Positions 26,501 through 39,400 of a DNA stretch of 64,000 nt are shown one piece after another. Made by a program: the position numbers and the translations under genes. The notes beneath the pieces are model-generated. The model worked only from the letters and a program-made list of their open reading frames with translations. It was not told the DNA's origin and did no database searches. This DNA is from Archilochus colubris (Eukaryota; Chordata; Aves; Apodiformes; Trochilidae): assembly GCA_023079485.1 (NCBI GenBank), contig CM041084.1, positions 101,784,467 through 101,848,466 of the forward strand. The letters are read 5' to 3'. Each line of letters starts with the position of its first letter. The stretch's first letter is position 1.

Positions 26501-27657
26501 CCAGGACATCTTTTGTCTTCCTCAGTGTTGTACTCCTATGCTCGTCATCAAGCCAAATTTCTTTCAGTTAGATGCAGAACTGTTGAATGCATGGATAATC
26601 ATTTGGCCTTTGAAAATGAGCTCTGGAAAGTTTTGCTGCAACTATCTTTCCTTGTGAAGCTTCTTTCTGTATATAGGTGTGTTCATTTGCACAAATAATA
26701 CATCCCCAATAGATATTTTTTATCTTGCTCAAATAATAGATTCCTGCTTTGATAATTGTTATGTATTATTGTGTTCAAAAACAGGGAAGAAAGCCAAGTA
26801 TTTTAAACTTAAGGTCTTTTTTTACCTTTTTCATCTCATGTCTGTTAGTGATTTTTTTTTTCTCAAACCTCCCTGCCAACTCACCTTTCTCTTGAACAGA
26901 CCTATAGAATTTCCCTTCAAGTACCTCTTGAAGAAAAATTTGGTGAATATTTTTGGTCTAATTCCTTGCCTGCTAATCCTTACCCTGATACAATTATTAT
27001 TGAGTAGTGTTCATTTCCTTCATTGAATTCCAGAGGTCTCATGTAAAGGCACTTCACAGGTATTCAATCTAGAGCTGGTAGTACAGTTGGCTGATAAATA
27101 CAAATACCCATGAAATTTATGGAGCAGAATGACACAAGAAGTATTTAAAAAGTGTAAGGGCATCCAGTCTCCAGTCATTCTTACACAACTTATGTACCAA
27201 AGCACAGGAAAGACTATAACATCCATTTTTGCTATTCATAATGTGCTGGGCACAGCCTGACTTTGAAAAGAACTTTGTGTCTGGCCTAAAAAAATAGTTT
27301 GGGGGGAAGAAATGGCATTTTTCACTGAAACTTAATTTTGCAATGTTTGTAAAATGTCTGAGTCCAATCAACCATATATCTTCAGGGAAAAAAAACCCTA
27401 GGCTTTAGATCACATTCTGGCTTTTCAGAAGACTCTGGATGATATGCTTGGAACTTCATGCCAAGAAAGAAAATAGTTTATTTCCAAATAAAATGCATCT
27501 TTGACAAAAATCTACCATTTGTTTCAGAGAGATTAAATGCTTCAGCCCGAGTATCTTGACTTTTCCTGAATTCTTAACATAAATTTCAAGTATGCAAGGA
27601 ATTCTTTTCAATGCACTGGACAGTGTTAGCAGCATTACTGGACTTGTGTGTGATTAT
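23582..27657. other. Unique AT-rich sequence, no gene seen
   Basis: No gene or element recognised. A minus-strand 137-aa frame (24540-24953) and a plus-strand 115-aa frame (26679-27026) show no domain and look random. The interval 25190-25700 has the mixed, non-repetitive, homeodomain-site-rich texture of possible conserved non-coding DNA. Confidence 0.5.
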
Positions 27658-27768
27658 TGTGGTTTAACCCCAGCTGGCAGCTAAGCACCACACAGCTCTT
27701 CACTCCTCACTCCAGTGGGATGGGGAAGAGAATCAGGAAAAGAACCTAACGCTCATGGATAAACACTC

Positions 27769-27774
27769 TTTAAT
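27769..27774 (-). terminator. Polyadenylation signal (ATTAAA) of the solo LTR
   Basis: ATTAAA on the minus strand, downstream of the TATA box and followed by a GT-rich stretch ('gagtgtttatcc'). It is the probable R/U5 polyadenylation signal of the LTR. Confidence 0.55.
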
Positions 27775-27937
27775 AGGGCAGAAAATTAAGAAATAATTAA
27801 TAATAATGATAATGATGATAAAAATAAAAACAACAGCATACCAAATGATGCATAGTGCAGCTGCTCATCACCTACTGACTAAAGCCCAGAGCCAGACCCC
27901 AGGCAGCATCTGCCAGTGCTCAGCCAGCTCCCTGAAC

Positions 27938-27943
27938 TTTATA
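27938..27943 (-). promoter_or_regulatory. TATA box of the solo LTR
   Basis: TATAAA on the minus strand, within 'gcatataaagttcag'. It is the likely U3 core promoter of the LTR and lies about 165 nt upstream of the polyadenylation signal. Present activity is unknown. Confidence 0.6.
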
Positions 27944-28194
27944 TGCTGAGCATCATCCCCATGATGAAGCTTCAGTCAGGTGGGATCAGCTGTCCCAGCT
28001 GTATCCCCTTTCAACTTTTTGTGCACCCCCAGCCAACATGTTGGAGAAACAGAAAAGGTCTTGACTCTGTGTAAATACTGCTCAGCAGATAGGAAAACAT
28101 CCCTGAATTATCAGCATCATTTCCAGGACAAATCCAAAAAACAGCCCCACACAAGATACTCTGAAGAAAATTAACTCCAGCCCAGACCAGAACA

Positions 28195-31100
28195 GTGTTA
28201 TTTTTCTAAGTGGTCACTTGTTATGCAAAGAAATACAAATTTAGATTACAAGTTGTTTATCTTCTTGCACATATTTTTGCTTAAATTTTTATAAAACCTC
28301 TTCTGCAAAGATAAGAAAACTGCACTTTTGCAATCAACGCTGTGTTATTTGGTTATTCCTTAAGATGTTTTGAATCTCTTAAATGTTAGTGGTTGTCTCT
28401 CTCCAGCTCCACTCAAAAGTTTTTCAATACACTTTTTAATCATGCAGTATGTCATCAAGCTAAACACTTCATAGAGTGTCTGACCCCACTGAAATTGCCA
28501 GCAAAATATCCTTTCACTTCAAGAGACCAGACAGCAGGATAAATCTGATGGCTTTTCAAGTACAACTTGAGTTACATCAAGGAAATAGTCATCTCATTTG
28601 TCCTTTTATGATGACTGGTTTAGCTGGAATCTTCTCAGGCTTATTTGAAGCTGACCATAGGACTGGCTTTTGATACTTTACATGCACCATCAGGAAGGGC
28701 TGGTTGCAAATCAAAAGTGAAATTTCCCCCTACATTTCAATCTAAACTTGTTTGCCCTTTTCTTAGCGAAACACATACAGATGTAAAACAAGATCTGGGA
28801 TTTTTCAAAGTCTCAAAATGAGGAGCTTGTCAACTTGAGTCTTACATTCTATAAGTAAATAACTTTTTTCAGCCTCAGGGACTACAGAATGCTAACACTT
28901 GTTGCATTCATAACAGCAACCGACTTCTAGGGATACTTTTTCATTACCATATGTCACCTGTCTTTCCCAAAACTGCAGACCTCACAGGAGAACAGGAATA
29001 GCTGCAAAAAAGTATCAGTACAGATGAATACTGAGGGTTCATAGCAGCAATGCCACTTTTTTTGCTTGAGTGTATTTTCTTCCAGATTCAAGCAAAGGGC
29101 TCCTTTCTTGCAAATTTGAAAGAATTCAGTAAATTCATCCTTTGAAGACAAGAATGTTCCTTTCAACACATCTCTAGTGGGAACTGGAAAGGATGTAGCA
29201 GAGAATGCTGTGCAGTGGGTCAGTGCCCTTGCTGGGATTTCAAAAGTAGCAGAGTGAATCAGGTCACTTTTTTACAGTTATGGCTTTAATGGAAATGGTG
29301 GAGAAGCTCATTTTGGAGCTGTTTGCTTCCTAGCAGCATGAACATAGTTTAGCTAAAGGCTCATCCTGCTTTTTTCTTGAGAGAGCAACAAGCGCTCACT
29401 GGACGCACAAACTCACTGTTTACAACATTGCAAGAAAAATAATGTCACTCAGGGTTATTCACTATGCCAGTGCTTTTAATTTTAATCCTTAGCAGATTTC
29501 ATTATTTTCTCTTATGTATCTTATTAGAGCACAGCAAAAGCTTGCTTGAGGAGTATCTTTATGCTTTTGACAGGGAATATATATTTACTTGCTGTTTGCT
29601 TTGCAGTGAGTGGTTTGGTCAGTTCTGTCTCTAATTTAAAGATTAAGAGAGTTTAGCAACTGATAATGACAGCAAGATTTCTCTCTGTCCTAAGTATGTC
29701 AGAACTTGGACACACTGGAGCAGTAAAATACCTGGTCCAGGAGCTACAGACATTTCAAAACTTTTGTGGATACAGCATTCTTTTGGTGTGGTTGCTCTGG
29801 CACTTAAAGATCTCTCCTCTCTCTCCTGAGTATTTTTTCACGTTCCCAACTACTCTATCAGTGCTACGTCAGCTCCTAAGTACACTGTGGCCATCCAAGG
29901 GTGAGGGCTAGCTCAGCCTTCGGAAGAAGTGAAAACCTTCTAAATTGTCCAAAAAACCTCGGCACCATCTTATCTCCATGGTTAAACTTTTTGTCAGTCT
30001 AGTGGACAGCATAATCTTGTCTCTGAGTGGGCAGTTCTGCAAATTATGGCTTTTCAGGTGCCTGAAGAACAGGAATTTTACAATTACACTTCTGCTGCAT
30101 CTTTAAGAAAAGTTTTTCTGCTTTAAAGATTCCCCCACTAGAATGCTGAAGGGTAGAAAGATAGAGATTTCACACTGAAATAACAATTTTTAATTTTTCC
30201 AACTCTGATTATTTTCTTGATTGCACATTGAAAAGTGATTCACTTGCACATAGATTTAATTATGATAATTCTTTGATGAGGATAAGGACTTGCCATACTT
30301 TTTTAGGAATAAGTTTTGCAGTGCAGAGTCTTGTTGTGGCAATGTTTCAGCATGAAGTAATTTGAGTTTGGCTGAAGCACTATTTCACTAAAAGGATTTT
30401 CTTTTTATTGGAAACTATTAATAATTTGATTATTAATAATGGTGACTGCCACTGAAATTGTCCAGAGGAAGAAAGATTAATTTCCTATTGATGAATTTGA
30501 ATTTCATAGTTCAGTATTCAGGCACAAGGATGTATTTTCCAATTTGTTAGAAGTAAAAGAGTAAAATAGACTGCATAGTATTTTTATGTGTCATTACCTG
30601 TGCTCTGTAAACTATAACTGCACCTTTATTACTAATTACAGAATGAAAAATCTGTATCTGTTACTTGGCTTGTTGGAAACATTGCCTTTAAATGAACACA
30701 TTTCAATGTGTCGGCAAACTTACAAATGCTTTCCATTTTCTGATAAATTTATAGCTTGAATTAATGAAATAACTGTTTCCAATGATGTGTTCTGGAATTC
30801 CCTCAGCCCTACTGCGTGTGCCGAGTACCCCAACTGCCCAGCACTTCTCTTTCCCTCTGCTCAGCTTACAGACCCACTGTGCAATCAAGAATGCAAATGT
30901 TGAGGAAGGGAGCAGAAAAGAAACTATTTGGGGGAATAGCCAGGATATTTACTGAATACACAGAATATAGGTTCTGGAGTTTGCGTCCCAATTTTTTTCA
31001 GTGTTTACAATGAAAAGAAATCTCTTTGAATACTTGTAAATACAGTTTAGCTTTCACTATCTAAATGAAAGTTATAGTTATCTGGATGCCACTAGATGCC

Positions 31101-33942
31101 AATGGCCAAGATAATTTCTGAACAAAATCATAAAACCAGTCAGTTGTTAAAGGTGACATGAGAAAGCAAATGCTAAGAAAAGACATTCTGGCCCAGGTGA
31201 GCACACTCAGGAGTTAAAGTATTTGTTGTGCTGCAGAGGTTCAGTGGTGTTGCCACTGCAGAATTGGGTCTGCAGCCTATGGTGTCAACAGTATGGGTGA
31301 ACTCCAATACTCTTGAACTGTTAAGCTTATTTAAATCCACCAAACTATGCCCCTTCTGGTAAAGACAACAATGTTGGTGTGATACGAATGGGAACAGGGG
31401 ATTTATAGGTGTAGGAAGAGACTCAGGAAATTGTTTCATATTCCTGTTGTTTTCCTGGGCACACACATGCTCACGGAGCAAACCAGCATGAAGAACGTGA
31501 GTGCAATCATGCAGTTTCTTCCCTAAGCCTCCCTTAGGTACATCCCTAATGTAACTTTATGGGACAAAACTTCCTTGTGAAATCTCAGACTGGGAGAAAA
31601 CTTCTCAAAAGCATAGAAAAATACTCAAAAGCATGAGATATGATGGGTACAGGCTCTGCAAGCAAACTGCAGGCTGCCTGTTTGGAAATTATGGGAATGG
31701 GAGTTTTAAAAGATCTGCACAGAAATCTTTCTGGAAATTGCTCTTTCAGGGTGTTGCTATTCTCTCTCAGCTTTGTGTTATCATTCTTGGTGAAGAGAGA
31801 ACATCCTCTGCTCGTAAAGAGAGATCCTTTGCTGTGAGAAAATATAATTTCTTACAAAATGTTCCCTTTCCACTTATGGGATTTTACTTGGGCTTTTCCC
31901 AACAGTGCAGTGATGGAATGAAAACAACTTTCTGGTTTATAGTCCAGGGGATGCTAAGTAACTGTAATCCATTGTTTGTCATACCTTGCTTGACTAAAAA
32001 CTGTTTCTTAGCTTTTCACTCTTGAAAAACAGAAAATTACTCTTATTCATGAAATCTATTTTTCAGGATCTCATTTATTGCTTTGTAAGGCTGATTATAA
32101 TATAGATTTTTTTTCTCTCATTCTTAGAAAGAAAATTTTTGCCTAAGCTCAGAAGAACAATCATTGCATTTTGAGACTTCATTTAAAAATTAACTAGGAA
32201 ATAAAATACGTTGTAATGGGATGAAGGCTAGCCTACTAATATTAAGTTACCATGTCCTTTATGATTCCAAATGTGCAGGGACTTTTTGCTTAACATAACA
32301 CTAGAGAAAGTTGATTTGTTGTTTGGTTTTTTTTAATTGAAAACTCTTTCCTTTTCCTGTATTCTGAAATATTGCAATTAACACTTTAAAATTTGACAAA
32401 AGTTATTCTAACCTGGGAATGGGCACTGACCCAGAAATCCAGTGATCATTTACAAATTTAAACAGAATAGCACTTTCTTTTCATGTGAAATCCTAGCTCT
32501 ATTCAACTTCTTAGTGCAGATTTTCTTCATTTTGCTGTGCTTTTAACTGCTTTTCCATTGGGAAGAAAATCATCAATTATTTATCTATAGCTTCAAGCAG
32601 CCTCATTGCCTGCTTTCAAATATGAAGCAGCTGGCGCTATTTCAGCAGGAGAGTAAGTTTTATGGAACATGAAACTTCATTAAGGAGTTTTCAAGTAACA
32701 TCTATCTATTTGTACTGACTTATTCATGATGCTGCATTTTAATTTTATTTTGCATAAGTGAAACCTCTGTGCATCATTTTAGGAAAGTACACACAGAAAT
32801 GTTTTTTGGGTTTTGATGAAAGTACCTGTTCCCTTCCCTATAGTAGTAGAATAATGTGTAGGCTCTCTTGTGATTTGAAACATAAGGAAATCCTTCTCTC
32901 TCCCAAGCCTTTAAAAACTGAAAACACAGAGTAGTAGTAGTGCAGTCTATCTGTAACAGTGTGGCAGAATTGCATTTATTTTTTCAGTCTGTTAGTGAGT
33001 GTTGATCCTAAGGGGAAAAAATATATTGGTGCCATTGAACCAGGACTGGGATCAGAACTAGGACTGGGACTTATTTTGCTACTCAGACAGAAAGGAGGTA
33101 TGGTGGCCACCACAGAAAAATCTGGGCTGTGACTAAAGGTTTGCTTGAAGTGTCAAGTACTTCAATTAATCCCAGTACTCGTGGTATAACATTGCTCAGT
33201 TGAGGATATTTTAATATAGAAAGCCCTGTCCTTCATATAACACATTATATCTGCTGCAACAGTATGTAAAGGAAAGAGTGTGTTGCCTTGTGTTGCAGCT
33301 GTAGTCTAGCTGTTTACATGTTTCCAAGTCTCTGGGCATGGTCAGGTAGCAGCTATTTATTATTTTAAGTTCCTAGAGATCTGGCTTTGCTTTGTTTTGT
33401 TCCCTAAGTTTGCTACAAACTAGGATCCAAAATGGTCAGTATTCAGTCACAGACCAATAGACAATGTCTTGTAGTCATGTTTGTTAAGTACAGTGTTGAT
33501 AAGTACAGTGTCAGAAACGTTTGTAGTACTGCATAGAAGTACCTGATAGGTCACTTTAAATTATGATTTGCTTAGACTGTTTTGTAAATTACACATTCCT
33601 ACTTCACCCTCTGTCTCAGTCCTCCAGAATTACATTTACATTACACAGAGCCTACAAATATGCATAGAGGAACAGTTCAATAAAGATCTTTTAAGTTAGA
33701 AAATGCCATAAGCATTTCAAAGTTTTTCCCCTGTTCACAGTAAATATGACACCAAACTTGTGCATTTGAAATATAATTTGGGAAGCTTCATCCACACTTG
33801 TCTGGAATATGTAGTATATCTCAGACATGGCTTAGTTGCTCACAGGCAGGTTGAAATAAATTTTTCATACAGAGTAAAAAATGCACAATCACCACTGAGC
33901 ATTTGTTATCCTCATATCACTCTATTACTTCATTAACAGACA
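28195..33942. other. Unique AT-rich sequence, no gene seen
   Basis: No exon recognised. The 130-aa plus frame at 31633-32025 shows no domain. Two blocks, 28450-28720 and especially 32560-32780, look like conserved non-coding DNA by eye. A small AT palindrome lies near 30416-30442. Confidence 0.5.
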
Positions 33943-35050
33943 GAATCACAGAAAAGTCAAGATCATAAAGAATATCTGGAGATCATCTGGTCCAACCTGC
34001 TGGGTTGGACCTAGAGCAAGGTTTGGATTAGGCTACCCAAGGCCCAGTCAAGATTCCTTGAATGTTTCAAGTGAAGGAGATTTCATCACTTCTCTGGTCA
34101 ATCTGTTCCAATGTTTAATTGTTCTTGCAGTGACAAATTTATTTTCTGAGATGGAATTTACCCTAAAGCAACTTGTACCCAATGTCCTTTGTCTTGTCAT
34201 CCTTGTGGACATCCTTGTGAAAAGAGTGCCTCCATCTTCTCTATGGCTGCCTTTTAGGAATTGCAAGACTGTGGTCAGATTCCCCTGAGCCTTCTCTTCT
34301 CTGGGCTGAACACAGCCAGTTCCTGCAACCTTCATTCCTATTTCAACTTGTCCAGTTCTCTGATCATTTTGGTGACTCTCTTCATGTCTTTGATGAACTG
34401 GGGAGATCGGGACCTGATACAGCAGAGCTGGTTTCAGGATTTCAGGTTTGGCCTAAGAAGTGTAGGGCAGATAGGACACATCCCACATCCCTCTATCCAC
34501 AGCAGGCTGTGCTCCTGCTGATGAAGCCTAGGACACATTTGCCATCTGGTTCATGTTCAACTTGCTGTACACAGGATCACGACCCTCGGAATCTTTTCCC
34601 TAGAGCTGCTCATGCCACAGTCAGATCCCATACTCCTAATGCCCATATTGCTGTGTAAAGTTATTCAGGAGTTCACATTTATCTTTCTTAAACCTTGTAA
34701 AAATCTTGTCCCAATTTTCCAGTCAGTTAATATGTTTCTGTGTGGTGGCTCTTCTTTCTGGGTCACCTTTCTCTCTTTCTGCTTTAGTGTCACCCACAAA
34801 CTTGGTAAGTGTGAAGTCACTCTTGTCATGCAGACAATTTCTAAAGAAATTTAATAGTACTGGATCTAGTGTCAAACCTGAGGAACTCCAGTGATCACAA
34901 GCTGCCAGTGAACTTTAAGCCATCACTCACCATCCTTTGAGTCCTGCAGGTTAGCTGGTTTTCACCCCTCTTGTGGTTCCTCTATTCATTTCTTACCTAC
35001 TTGTCCATAACCCCATGTACATGAGGTATCATGCTGGAGACGCTTCATAT
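33943..35050 (-). mobile_element. CR1 LINE, about 1.1 kb, minus strand, old
   Basis: Begins at the element's 3' side with decayed 'gaatcacagaa' octamers, followed by 'gatcatctggtccaacc'. Then come the CR1 3' landmarks: a reading close to 'HWNRLTREVMKSPSLETFK' on the minus strand (about 34048-34150), 'gctgaacacagccagttc' near 34306, and the ORF2 3' portion near 34860-35050 ('ctggatctagtgtcaaacctg'). All frames are interrupted, so the ORF2 relic is dead. The 5' end is truncated near 35050, as usual for CR1. Divergence is high relative to the copy at 46.8 kb. Confidence 0.85.
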
Positions 35051-36442
35051 AGTCAGGTGTCTGCATGCAGACACACATATGTATATACAGAGGGAGAGTA
35101 TATGTCCCTATGCAAATGTTCTATTTTATCAATACTGTGTTATTAGTACTGTTCTTTGGCAGAGGTGATATGCTTGTGAATAATCTCTGACAGCAAAAAA
35201 TGCCAGTCTAATAAGAAAATTCTGAAGATATTTAAATTACATGTTATTATTGCCTTAAAAATCCCTGAAATACTCTTCATAAAAGTATTAAGGTAGTAAT
35301 TTTACTCCATTGTTATTTAGAACACTGTTCTTCCTTCACTTTAGGAGTCTGGTGTTACAATTTCTTTTTTAAGAAATGAAATTGCAATGAGTTTAAACAG
35401 CTAAGTCATCTTTCTGAAGTTTTTCTATTTGTTTCATTGATACCTTAATTAACAGCCATGCTACTAAAAGTGCTTCTGATTTTGTGACAGTGGAGTTATC
35501 ATACTGGACAAAAAGATCCATTGTTAAAACACAGAGGAATCCCAAACTAAGTTATTTTCTGTGAAATGTCATTGTAAGTGAACTTCCCTTTTACAAAATG
35601 GCATACAGCCCATTACATTATTTTGTGTGAAGAAAAAGCAGCTTGCTTCCTGAAGACATATAGCAAATTAAGTCAGTAATTTTCTGATTACGGACCTCAG
35701 ATTTCGCCCAGTCAAATGCATTGCATTTCTCTTTGCCAAGGTAACAAACGAAATGCAAGGCAAGGGGCCAGCCTGCTGTGGTATCAGAGATGCTCAGGAA
35801 TAAAAATCTCTTAGTGAAGATGTTGTCAAACAAAAAGATACCTGCTGCTGTTACCTCAAAGGAGGTAATGTTTTCTCATACAGATGTTGCTAATGAGATC
35901 AGTTGTGTGTTGAGATTTTCTTCAAACTTTGGATCACTGACAGAGAGAAAACCTGTAACTTCAGGAACCTGAAGTTGGAGAAAACTGACTTGTTTGGCCC
36001 TTGCATGTAAGACAGCAGGATGTTTAGCATTAGAATACCACCTGCCTATTAGAGTACCTACCTAATTTAATTGGTTTAGTCTTGCAGTGTAGCAATTGGA
36101 AAAGATTTGTAGGCAGTATATGTTAAGATGAAATTGCCTTAAGTGGGGAGGTTACTTTCATCTCTGTTCTTTGATTGGCTGAGAGATTTAGAGTGCATAA
36201 TATTAATGTAGATGCTCTAGACACAGGAAATTTACATGGTTTAGAAGTTGGAAGTGAATGTTTCAAAAGAAGCTTCAAAATCAACATTCCCCTAGTTAGA
36301 ACAAAACCTCACAACTCAAGAAATTGGTCAAAGTCCACTTCTGCTTTTCAGCAAATGATTTGGAAGGCTGTAAAAATTCATCATTTAATATTTTGTCAAG
36401 CTTTCATACAGGTTTCAGTGGAGGTTATTTTCAAAATCTTTG
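35051..36442. other. Unique AT-rich sequence, no gene seen
   Basis: No recognisable gene or element; small frames only. Confidence 0.55.
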
Positions 36443-36472
36443 CTTAATTTGTCTTAATTTGTCTTAATTTGT
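36443..36472. repeat. 10-bp tandem repeat, 3 perfect copies
   Basis: Three head-to-tail copies of CTTAATTTGT. This is a minimal, recent-looking tandem expansion. Confidence 0.95.
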
Positions 36473-39400
36473 CAGACAAAATGAACTTTACCACGTGTCT
36501 GTTAAAAATTCCTTGTAGGTAAGCTATCCTAAAGAAATACCAATTTCTGTAACCTGTTTTCTGTCTCCCAGAAACCAATTGGTGAGGTCCGCAATACCTG
36601 GAATAGGTGTGATTGGAGCACACATTGGCAATGACATCTGTCAAGTCTGTACTCATTAAGGCTACACTCATGTTTCCACAGTGGATCTGCTGCCAAAGCA
36701 GCATAAAAAACCTTTCAAGCATAAGATAAATGAGCTTTGTATGATTTATGTCCATTTTCTTTAATTTAAAAGTTTTCTATTACCTTCCCTAGTTTATTCC
36801 TGTTAAGTTTACAATTCAACTGCCCTGAGTTGTGAAAAACATTCTGGTGCTTTAAATGATTTCAGTGGCAAGATTTTTGCATGTTCCATGGATTGTTTCT
36901 ACCTTTATTTAATTCCAACTGATTTTATTGCTGTTACAAGCCCTTAGAATAATGATTCCATCAGAATTAGTTAATCGAGAATTTACTGCATCTGCAACTT
37001 GTTATGTTATTCTTATTTTGCTAATGTGGTACGAAGCTCTGTGGAAATTTTCCTGAGAAAGATTTTGTAAGAGAAAAATATAGAATAGAAATAGAAAATT
37101 TTCTAATCACCTGGATCTTCCAAACCAAGCAGTTCCATAAGCTGTATTGGTACTGACCATTCTGATGGTCAACCAGGATTCATCTGCCAGACACTGGTCT
37201 TGTCCAAAGATTGGCTGCAGAAAAGTTAATTTCTTCAGAGTCTATTACACAGTTTGTTTCTTTCTTCTGGAGAACTTCACTCTGTGATACCAGGTGTCTG
37301 CACTAGACTCTGTGTTATCTGATCTCTCAGGATGTGGTTCTGCTTTTCTGACAGAATAGCAGGGTTGTAAGCATCTGCTCTCCTTTTTCTGAAAGAATAG
37401 CAGGGTTGTAAGCATCTGCTCTCCTCTTTAAGGGCCGAAGCTTCCCATGGGAGAGATTTGTCTTCTAAGGCAAAATGATTAAGTAGGCCCCCAGTGTTAC
37501 TTAAATTTTCATTCCTTGGAAGATAATTCTCTTTAGGAGAAGATTATTTTGGTATCTAAACTATAAAGTTTGTTGGCTGTTCAAAGTCCTGTTTTTTGTA
37601 CTTCCAATTAAGCTGCATATTTAGATAAAACTGTTTGAAGGACTTAGGCCAGATTGAAATCAGACTGAGATACCTCTTGTGCTTTTGACCTACTATCTAG
37701 ACAAGTCCTCAGTCAAGCCCCTGTCTTCCTAAACTCCTGAGTAGAACTGGATTGAATTAATAATAAATCTTTTTTCTGGTTATGTGAACTTCTCAAGAAG
37801 AGACAGTGAATAGATGCAATTGGGTTTTTTTCTTAAATAATAATCTGAGTAATTCTTGCTTCTACTTTTATTTGCAGATAGCTCATGGTATATTTTTGGA
37901 CGATAAGGATGTCAACATTTGCTGCAGATTTGAATTTAAACTGAGATACGGTGTTACTCTAATAAAGGACAGTAGTATCTCAAAAAAGAGAATCTGGTAT
38001 ATTTCTTTAAACTCTTATGTATTGTTGCATTAAAATATGCTTTTGAATATATAAGAGGAATGGAAATTTAAGAATTTTCTCCTGACTCATTTTGAACTAA
38101 CCTGAATAAATGCTATGTTAATTCAAGCATTATTTTTCAAATAATTTGCAATAAAATAATGAAGGTGCATGAAAAGAATATATGTAAGAAGCAATTTAGT
38201 GTGACATGAAAGAAAACTTTATTTCTAAAATTTAGAATTAAAATTGCTGCTCTAACTAAATCCCAGACTGCATGAGAGATGGCTCTTGGAAAACATCACC
38301 ATTGACAGAGAGGAAATTTTTCTTTTTTCCATTCAGAGCTCAGATCACTTGTATACTCTTTGCAACAAAATCTTGTATTGGTTTTTTCTAGCAGCTGCCA
38401 TCTGTGTTTTGAATTTTATTAAGTGAATTTGTTTCCCTGAACAAAACAAAACATCATTCAGTCTACAAAAATGACTAGACAGGTGGTCTTCATAAAAGAT
38501 ATTTTTCCCATTGTGTTCAATACCACCATTTAGTCTAATTATCCCTATCATCTCACCCCTCGTATTGTGATCCTTTTCCCCCCACAGGAAAGAAATAACA
38601 GTGTTTCTTTTTGAGAGCAAAGAATTAACTTGGAAATTGTGCAAAAAAAGCAGCACTGCCCATTGGTAGCCTTGCAGAAATTCTTTGGCAACAAAATAAA
38701 GGACGTAACAGGGCACTTAAGATCTAGTAATTTTTTTTTTTTTTTTAAAGCTAAATTATTTTCAGGTTCTGCTCCTGTCCTTGAGTTTCTCTGCTGTATA
38801 CATGGGCTCTTTATGACCTTTTGTGTTAGAAGTCTGAAATCAGTTGTGAGGAAAGAAAGCAATGCTCTGTGGTAGGGCTGTGGGAAAAGTGTTCTACATT
38901 AGGAAATTAGGAACAAAAGCTGTATTTCTGATTTCCATGTAATGAGGGAGATTGCTGTGTTGTAATATCATAACTTAGCTTTAGGTACCTCTTTGCTTTC
39001 CACTTCTTTTCTCCCCACCCCATGCCAAAACCACCACAATAATGCATTCACCATTATCAGTGCCTGGCCAAATTATAAGTGATCAGCTCCAACAGTGTAG
39101 TTCCATTAAATATATCCATTACCTTGTAACACCACAGAAAATTTAAGAGCCCATTACAGCCCACTCCCTTGCATGAAATGGTGAGAAAACCAAGAGCAAC
39201 AACTGAGATGAATTGTTATCCAATGTTCCATTTGGCTATTAAAGAGAAGAGAAAATAAAGCTTGGGCCAAGGTCTTAGTAATAATGTAATATCTTTCAGT
39301 TGCCCTGAGGTAAAATAAGCTGAGGTTCCAGGTGCTTCTTTCCCTCAAACACTGAATAAAATACACCAATTTCAATGCTATTCCTATATTCTCACATTCT

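Larger units (their letters stand above)
27658..28194 (-). mobile_element. Solo LTR of an avian endogenous retrovirus, minus strand
   Basis: About 537 bp. Read on the minus strand it starts TGTTCTGG and ends GGGTTAAACCACA, so it has TG...CA ends. A TATAAA box lies at 27943-27938, followed by a (TTA)n-rich stretch (27785-27835) and an ATTAAA signal at 27774-27769, in correct LTR order. The terminal 'ctggggttaaaccaca' string and the '(taa)n' block match the texture of an LTR family widespread in bird genomes; I cannot assign a family name with confidence. No internal retroviral sequence flanks it, so it is a solo LTR left by recombination. A clear target-site duplication is not visible, consistent with age. 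The 64-aa plus frame inside it is an artefact. Confidence 0.8.

Noticed and set aside
27645..28205. Target-site duplication for the solo LTR
   Set aside because: Flanks (tgattat on the left, gtgttat on the right) are only vaguely alike, so I do not claim a duplication.
30416..30442. AT palindrome around 'ttattaataa' strings
   Set aside because: Short AT-only palindromes are expected often in sequence of this composition.
33036..33070. Imperfect internal repeat 'aggactggga...aggactggga'
   Set aside because: Only about 10 nt per copy, with no wider structure.
34048..34335. 95-aa minus-strand frame ending in an SPSLETFK-like string
   Set aside because: This is the decayed CR1 3' portion, already annotated as part of the LINE.
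37860..38030. Possible exon after a good polypyrimidine-AG acceptor at about 37877
   Set aside because: The donor (ctg|gtatat) is weak, the encoded peptide resembles nothing I know, and similar acceptors are common in AT-rich DNA.
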